Assembly: GCA_002409445.1 (NCBI GenBank)
Contig: DHNJ01000275.1
Location: 1 to 11,463 of the forward strand
DNA: 11,463 nt
Direction of reading: 5' to 3'
Source: Armatimonadetes bacterium UBA5419
Lineage (GTDB): Bacteria > Armatimonadota > UBA10988
Below are positions 7,657 to 11,463 of this stretch, one piece after another. The notes below the pieces were generated by a model. That model was not told the origin of the DNA and made no database searches. It saw nothing but the letters and a program-made list of their open reading frames with translations. The translations under genes and the position numbers were made by a program. Each line of letters starts with the position of its first letter. Position 1 is the first letter of the stretch.

Positions 7657-7692
7657 CCGCGCGCCGCCTGGCCCCCGCTGGGCGGCGCGCGG
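7657..7692 (+). terminator. GC-rich 12-bp hairpin after B2, probable terminator
   Basis: CCGCGCGCCGCC (7657-7668) pairs with GGCGGCGCGCGG (7681-7692), identical to the stem after B1. The 12-base loop differs in sequence but still allows four inner pairs (T7669-G7680, G7670-T7679, G7671-C7678, C7672-G7677), which supports a selected structure. It begins 24 bases after the stop codon and has no T-run. Confidence 0.6.
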
Positions 7693-7706
7693 TGTTGGGC
7701 GGCTCC

Positions 7707-7747
7707 TTACAGCTGGCAACATTTGCACTAGCGTACTGAAAGGCACT
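7707..7747 (+). promoter_or_regulatory. Candidate promoter of the A2-B3 bicistron
   Basis: It carries the same 35-base block (7713-7747) as before A1. Candidate elements are TTACAG (7707-7712), a 16-base spacer and TAGCGT (7729-7734), with the GCAA-CAT-TTGC dyad at 7716-7726. The bases between hairpin and block differ between copies, so identity is concentrated on this element. Confidence 0.5.
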
Positions 7748-7752
7748 CGCGT

Positions 7753-7757
7753 GAGGA
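7753..7757 (+). promoter_or_regulatory. Ribosome binding site of A2
   Basis: GAGGA lies 8 bases before ATG 7766, the same spacing as A1. An in-frame GTG at 7751 overlaps this region and would add five residues. The equivalent frame in A1 has a stop codon, so ATG 7766 is preferred. Confidence 0.75.
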
Positions 7758-7765
7758 ACCAGACC

Positions 7766-10432
7766 ATGTCACGTCGCTCGACCAGTTGGGGTCTCGCTCC
7801 GGCCCTGTTGATTGTGCTGTTGCTCAGCGCCTGCGGTAGCAGCAACCTCACTCCGGCGCCGACCGGGGCCACGACGGGGCCGCAGCGGCCCGCGGGCCCG
7901 ACCGCCGGCCGCGAGCTAGGCACCGCGGTCTTCGAGGTCGACGTGGAGTCGGGCCAGGTCGAGGTCACGCCGCTCGAAGGTGACGCGACCAACCGCGCCG
8001 TGTTCAACGGCTCGGCCGTTACGTTCGAGGCCGCCAAGCTGACCCAGCAGACCGGGCAGACCGAGAGCCTCTCGCTGAGCGTGCGCATGACCAACCGCTT
8101 CGGCGCGCCGATCGGTCGCGACTATCTGCGGGTGCTGGTCGGCGAGATCCGCGTCTCCGGCCCACTGACGGCTAGCCTGCAAAACGAGGTCACTAGCGAT
8201 CCCCTCAGCATGTCGGGGCTGCGCGGCCTGACCTTTGTCCCCGGCGGTGCCTACTTGGTCACCCGCTTCTCGACCAACCGCCTCTACCTCGTCGAGAACG
8301 GCCAAGCTTCCGTCTTTGCCGGGCAGGGCTCTGCCGGCTTCGAAGACGGCAACGCCGTGACCGCGCGCTTCAACCGGCCCAACGACGTCATCTACCACGC
8401 CGCCCAGGATGCGTTCTACGTCACCGACACCGGTAACCACCTCATCCGCCGTGTGAGCCGCGACGGCACCGTGACCACCATCGCTGGCACCCGGGCCCAG
8501 GGCGCCGCCGACGGCCCCGGCGACCAGGCCACCTTCAGCGCCCCGCAGTTCATTAATGTCGACCTGGACGGCTCGCTCGTGGTGACCACCGGTGACGGCG
8601 CCATCCGCCGCGTGCGGTTGACCGCTGGTGACCCGACGCAGGCCGCCAGCTACCTGGTCAGCACTGTCGCTACGGGCCTCAAGTCGCCCATGGGCATCGC
8701 GGTGGGGCCAGATCGCACCATCTACGTCGCCGAGCGCGCCGCCAACCGCATCCGGGCGCTCTTCTCCAACGGCGAGAACGTGGTGATCGCGGGCACCGGG
8801 TCCGCTGGCACGACGGAGGGCTATGGCAACGTGGCCCAGCTCAGCGGTCCGGTCGGCCTCAGCTGGGCACGCGACTCGCTGGTCGTCGCCAACTCGACCG
8901 GGCATGATATCCGCCATCTCTTCATCCGGGAGGGCGAGACGCCGTGGCTGGCTAGCAACTGGTACGTCGAACGGATCGCCGGCTCGTCGCCCCCTGGCTT
9001 CCGCGACGGCCAAGGATTAACGGCACTGTTCAACACGCCCTGGGGCTTACGCGCGCGGGACGATGGCACCATCATCGTCAGCGATGTGCAGAACAGAGCC
9101 ATCCGGCGCCTAGGCGTGCCACCGGTATTCCAGCCGACCACGCCGTCGAGCTCCGGGCCCCATATCGTCTCGGTCATCAACGCAACCGGTGCGTACGGGG
9201 GCATGGCGGCGGCTGTGCCCTACTTCGACTACGCTCTCCCCGATGGCAGTCTCGCCCCTGGCGCCACGACCGACGCCATGGAGTGGCAGTTTGGCGCGGC
9301 CACGAGTGTCGGTAGGTTCCGCTTCGTCGTCACGGTTGAAGCACAGCCCAATGGCAACATCAGCCCGGAGGGCGGACACCAGACGGGCGCCCCCCGGCTG
9401 CGGGTGCAGACCGTGATCCGCAACTCCTCCCAGGGCCCAACCGACGCACTGAGCGAACGTGACGGAACGGGCCAGACCGCCACCATCAACCAAGACACCC
9501 GCGGTCTGGCCACCGACCCGGACGGTGTCGTCTACCTGGCCTCACCGCGCACGGTGCGCCGCTATGACCCGCGGACCAACACCATCACCACCATCGCCGG
9601 CAACCCTCTCGAAGCCGGCCGCGCGGAGGGTGATGGCCCCACCGCCCGCTTCAGTGAGCTCAGCGGCATCGCCGCGCCGCGGCCCGGCGTGGTCTACGTG
9701 GCGGACTGGCCAAACTACGTCATCTACGTCCTGCTGAACACCACGGGTGACCCCACCAACCCCAGCGACTGGCAGGTGACCCAAATCCTCGGGACGGGGC
9801 AGTGGGGCAATGCCGGCGACCAGAACCCGACTGGCTTTGGCGCGCCGCAGGACATCGCCAGCACCAGTGACCGCAGCATCTGGATCGTGGACTCTAACAG
9901 CCACGTCCTTCTGGCGGCCTGCTCGTCGGAGGATATCGCGGACCCGCTGCGCTGGACGGTGGTCAAGGTCGCTGGCGGCCAGCACGCTGAGGACCGGGGC
10001 CAAACCGATAACCCACCGCGCTTCAACCTACCCCGGGCGATCGCGATCGGACCTGATCGAGCGGCCTACGTCGCGGATACTGCGAACCACCGGATTCGTC
10101 GCGTGACCGCCGACGGCACGACGACGACCTTCTCCGGGCCGCCGCCGACCATGGATCCCGCCCCTGACCACGTCGACGGCGAGGCGTCGAGTGCGCGGTA
10201 CACGTCCCCCTCCGGTATCGCCAGCGACCCGGCGGGTAACCTCTTTGTCGTAACCGACGACCGCATCCGTCGAGTCAGCCCCACCGGCACGGCGACGACG
10301 CTCTTCTCGACACAGATGCGCACCTCCAACTTCGTACGGGGCATCGCCGTCGCCCCTGGCGGTGACGTGTGGTTTGCCGACCAAACCGGCCTGCGTCGCA
10401 TCAGCCGCATCATCGCCACCGGCTCACCGTAG
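7766..10432 (+). CDS. Type A double NHL-propeller lipoprotein (A2), 888 aa
   Basis: Closest relative in the window is A1. The signal peptide MSRRSTSWGL plus hydrophobic core ends in lipobox LLSAC at Cys23, followed by Gly. A tether rich in Pro/Thr/Gly (about 25-52) leads to the N-terminal beta domain (about 53-125; VEVTPLEGD, NRAVFNGS, GAPIGRDYLRV). Blades 1-6 cover about 149-450 (YVTDTGNHLIRRV at 218-230, SDVQNRAIRRLG at 439-450). The sandwich-like insert covers about 470-551 (PYFDYALPDGSLAPGATT, ISPEGG). Blades 7-12 cover about 566-884, including VADTANHRIRRV (769-780), ending ATGSP. Cys719 is the only other cysteine and sits in the same LLA-x-C context as in A1. No enzymatic motif is visible. 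The probable role is an exported, lipid-anchored binding scaffold, co-transcribed with B3 57 bases downstream. The function of the family is not recognised beyond the fold. Confidence 0.92.
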   Translation: MSRRSTSWGLAPALLIVLLLSACGSSNLTPAPTGATTGPQRPAGPTAGRELGTAVFEVDVESGQVEVTPLEGDATNRAVFNGSAVTFEAAKLTQQTGQTESLSLSVRMTNRFGAPIGRDYLRVLVGEIRVSGPLTASLQNEVTSDPLSMSGLRGLTFVPGGAYLVTRFSTNRLYLVENGQASVFAGQGSAGFEDGNAVTARFNRPNDVIYHAAQDAFYVTDTGNHLIRRVSRDGTVTTIAGTRAQGAADGPGDQATFSAPQFINVDLDGSLVVTTGDGAIRRVRLTAGDPTQAASYLVSTVATGLKSPMGIAVGPDRTIYVAERAANRIRALFSNGENVVIAGTGSAGTTEGYGNVAQLSGPVGLSWARDSLVVANSTGHDIRHLFIREGETPWLASNWYVERIAGSSPPGFRDGQGLTALFNTPWGLRARDDGTIIVSDVQNRAIRRLGVPPVFQPTTPSSSGPHIVSVINATGAYGGMAAAVPYFDYALPDGSLAPGATTDAMEWQFGAATSVGRFRFVVTVEAQPNGNISPEGGHQTGAPRLRVQTVIRNSSQGPTDALSERDGTGQTATINQDTRGLATDPDGVVYLASPRTVRRYDPRTNTITTIAGNPLEAGRAEGDGPTARFSELSGIAAPRPGVVYVADWPNYVIYVLLNTTGDPTNPSDWQVTQILGTGQWGNAGDQNPTGFGAPQDIASTSDRSIWIVDSNSHVLLAACSSEDIADPLRWTVVKVAGGQHAEDRGQTDNPPRFNLPRAIAIGPDRAAYVADTANHRIRRVTADGTTTTFSGPPPTMDPAPDHVDGEASSARYTSPSGIASDPAGNLFVVTDDRIRRVSPTGTATTLFSTQMRTSNFVRGIAVAPGGDVWFADQTGLRRISRIIATGSP

Positions 10433-10477
10433 GTGGCAACGTCCAGAGTACCCACGTTCCAGCCCCATTTCCGGCCC

Positions 10478-10483
10478 GAGGAG
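10478..10483 (+). promoter_or_regulatory. Ribosome binding site of B3
   Basis: GAGGAG lies 6 bases before ATG 10490, in the same context and with the same short CGAG/CTCG pairing (10477-10480 with 10486-10489) as for B2. Confidence 0.75.
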
Positions 10484-10489
10484 CGCTCG

Positions 10490-11463
10490 ATGCTTCGACT
10501 CGCAGACCTGTGCAGATACGTCCCCACCGTGCTGGCCGCCCTGCTCTTGGCTGGCTGCGGCGCTAGCAGCTCCGCCCCCGCCCTGGCCCCGCCGACCAGC
10601 GGCGCCAACGCGCGTGAGGACGGCACCGCACGCTTCGACGTCGATGTCCAATCGGGTCAGGTCAAGGTCACCCCGCTCGATGGCGACGCCACCAACCGCG
10701 CCGTCTTCACCGGCTCTACCATCGCCTTCCAAACCTCGACCCTGGTCGACCAGCCGGGCAACAGTGGCGCCCGGATGCTGAGCGTCAGCCTGACGAACCG
10801 TTACGCGAGCTCGATCGGGCGGGACCACCTGCGCGTGGTCCTCCGCGACCTGGAAGTGGGCCCGTCGGCAACCTTCGGCATCCGTCAGCAAGTCCGCATC
10901 ACCAAGACCAACGGCCCGTCCGGCCTGCGCGGCGTTACGTTCGGTCCAGACGGCCGATCCTACGCCGTCCGGGTCGCCGACCACCGCATCTACCGGTCCG
11001 TCGAGAAGCAGCTCGTGCCCTGGGTGGGCCGGGGCGGCTCTGGGTACGTGGACGGCGCGCCCACCGTCGCCCGCTTCAACCAGCCCACCGGCATCTACTA
11101 CCACGCCGCGCACCAGGCGTTCTACGTCACCGATACGGGTAACAACCGCATCCGCCGCATCGCCGCCACCGGCGCGGTCACCACCGTCGCGGGGACCGGT
11201 GCCGCCGGCGCCGCCGACGACTGGGGCAACGCCGCCACCCTCGACCGCCCGCAGTTCATCGACGCCCTGCCCAACGGTTCGCTCGTGGTCACCACCGCCG
11301 ACGGCCGCGTCCGCACCGTCACGCTGTTCGGCGCCGACCCAAGCCTGCCCGCGAGCTATCACGTTGGGACCCGTTTCACCGGGCTGGCCACCCCGATGGG
11401 CATCACGGCCGACCCCGAGGGCATCTTGTACGTCGCTGAACGCACGGCTCACCGCATCCGCCG
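10490..11463 (+). CDS. Type B double NHL-propeller lipoprotein, 3'-truncated by window edge (B3)
   Basis: The frame from ATG 10490 stays open to the window end (324 complete codons), so the C-terminal part lies outside. Signal peptide MLRLADLCRY plus hydrophobic core ends at Cys23 in LLAGC; an extra Cys8 lies inside the signal. It aligns with B2 without a gap over all 324 residues, and by hand count 238 are identical (about 73%). Visible parts: tether (25-46), N-terminal beta domain (about 47-118; SGQVKVTPLDGD, SSIGRDHLRVV), and blades 1-3 with the start of blade 4 (about 143-324; FYVTDTGNNRIRRI at 211-224, YVAERTAHRIR at 314-324). Changes cluster in blade-surface stretches (for example 155-160 and 171-179), while strand cores are kept. 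It is the second gene of the inferred A2-B3 bicistron. Confidence 0.9.
   Translation, partial: MLRLADLCRYVPTVLAALLLAGCGASSSAPALAPPTSGANAREDGTARFDVDVQSGQVKVTPLDGDATNRAVFTGSTIAFQTSTLVDQPGNSGARMLSVSLTNRYASSIGRDHLRVVLRDLEVGPSATFGIRQQVRITKTNGPSGLRGVTFGPDGRSYAVRVADHRIYRSVEKQLVPWVGRGGSGYVDGAPTVARFNQPTGIYYHAAHQAFYVTDTGNNRIRRIAATGAVTTVAGTGAAGAADDWGNAATLDRPQFIDALPNGSLVVTTADGRVRTVTLFGADPSLPASYHVGTRFTGLATPMGITADPEGILYVAERTAHRIR

Larger units (their letters stand above)
7634..11463 (+). repeat. Tandem unit II, cut by window end
   Basis: Second period of the array: hairpin, promoter-like block, A2, a 57-base spacer (10433-10489) and the first part of B3. The A2-B3 spacer has no conserved promoter block and no terminator-like stem. 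It shares with the A1-B2 spacer mainly the ribosome-binding region. Confidence 0.85.

Noticed and set aside
7751..7765. GTG start adding five residues to A2
   Set aside because: The matching frame before A1 is closed by TAG, and the GAGGA site would lie inside the extension. ATG 7766 matches the A1 start.
1..11463. Mobile element or defence/antigen-variation cassette explaining the array
   Set aside because: No transposase, recombinase, terminal inverted repeats, or silent partial cassettes were seen. All copies appear intact with their own translation signals.

Overview
The window is a single-strand (+), high-GC stretch made almost entirely of one gene family: large two-propeller NHL-repeat lipoproteins, arranged head to tail. 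Five copies are present, three complete and two cut by the window ends. No transposase, integrase, RNA gene, CRISPR array or unrelated gene was seen. The intact copies start with a type II (lipoprotein) signal peptide ending at Cys23. This points to a bacterium, most likely a diderm exporting these proteins to the cell envelope. The phylum cannot be fixed from the sequence. The small beta-domain types recall, from memory only, lipoproteins of Deinococcota/Armatimonadota-like bacteria.

Two subfamilies alternate, here named A and B. Layout: B1 (1-2043, 5' end missing), A1 (2176-4905), B2 (4976-7633), A2 (7766-10432), B3 (10490-11463, 3' end missing). The repeating unit is an A-B pair. B1 end to B2 end and A1 start to A2 start are both exactly 5590 bp apart. 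Both B-to-A spacers are 132 bp and hold the same parts in the same order: a 12-bp GC-rich hairpin just after the B stop codon, then an AT-richer promoter-like block with 35 consecutive identical bases, then a GAGGA ribosome binding site. The A-to-B spacers are shorter (70 and 57 bp), lack that promoter block and terminator, and carry a conserved GAGGAG site. The simplest reading is a series of A-B bicistrons, each with its own promoter and terminator.

Each full protein (885-909 aa) has the same order: lipoprotein signal, Pro/Thr/Gly-rich tether, a small N-terminal beta domain, six NHL-type blades, a beta-sandwich-like insert of about 80 residues, six more NHL-type blades, and an invariant C-terminal GSP. 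NHL propellers generally act as binding scaffolds, so the proteins are plausibly surface- or periplasm-facing ligand or protein binders, with A and B perhaps working as partners. The ligand is unknown. The array continues beyond both ends of the window.
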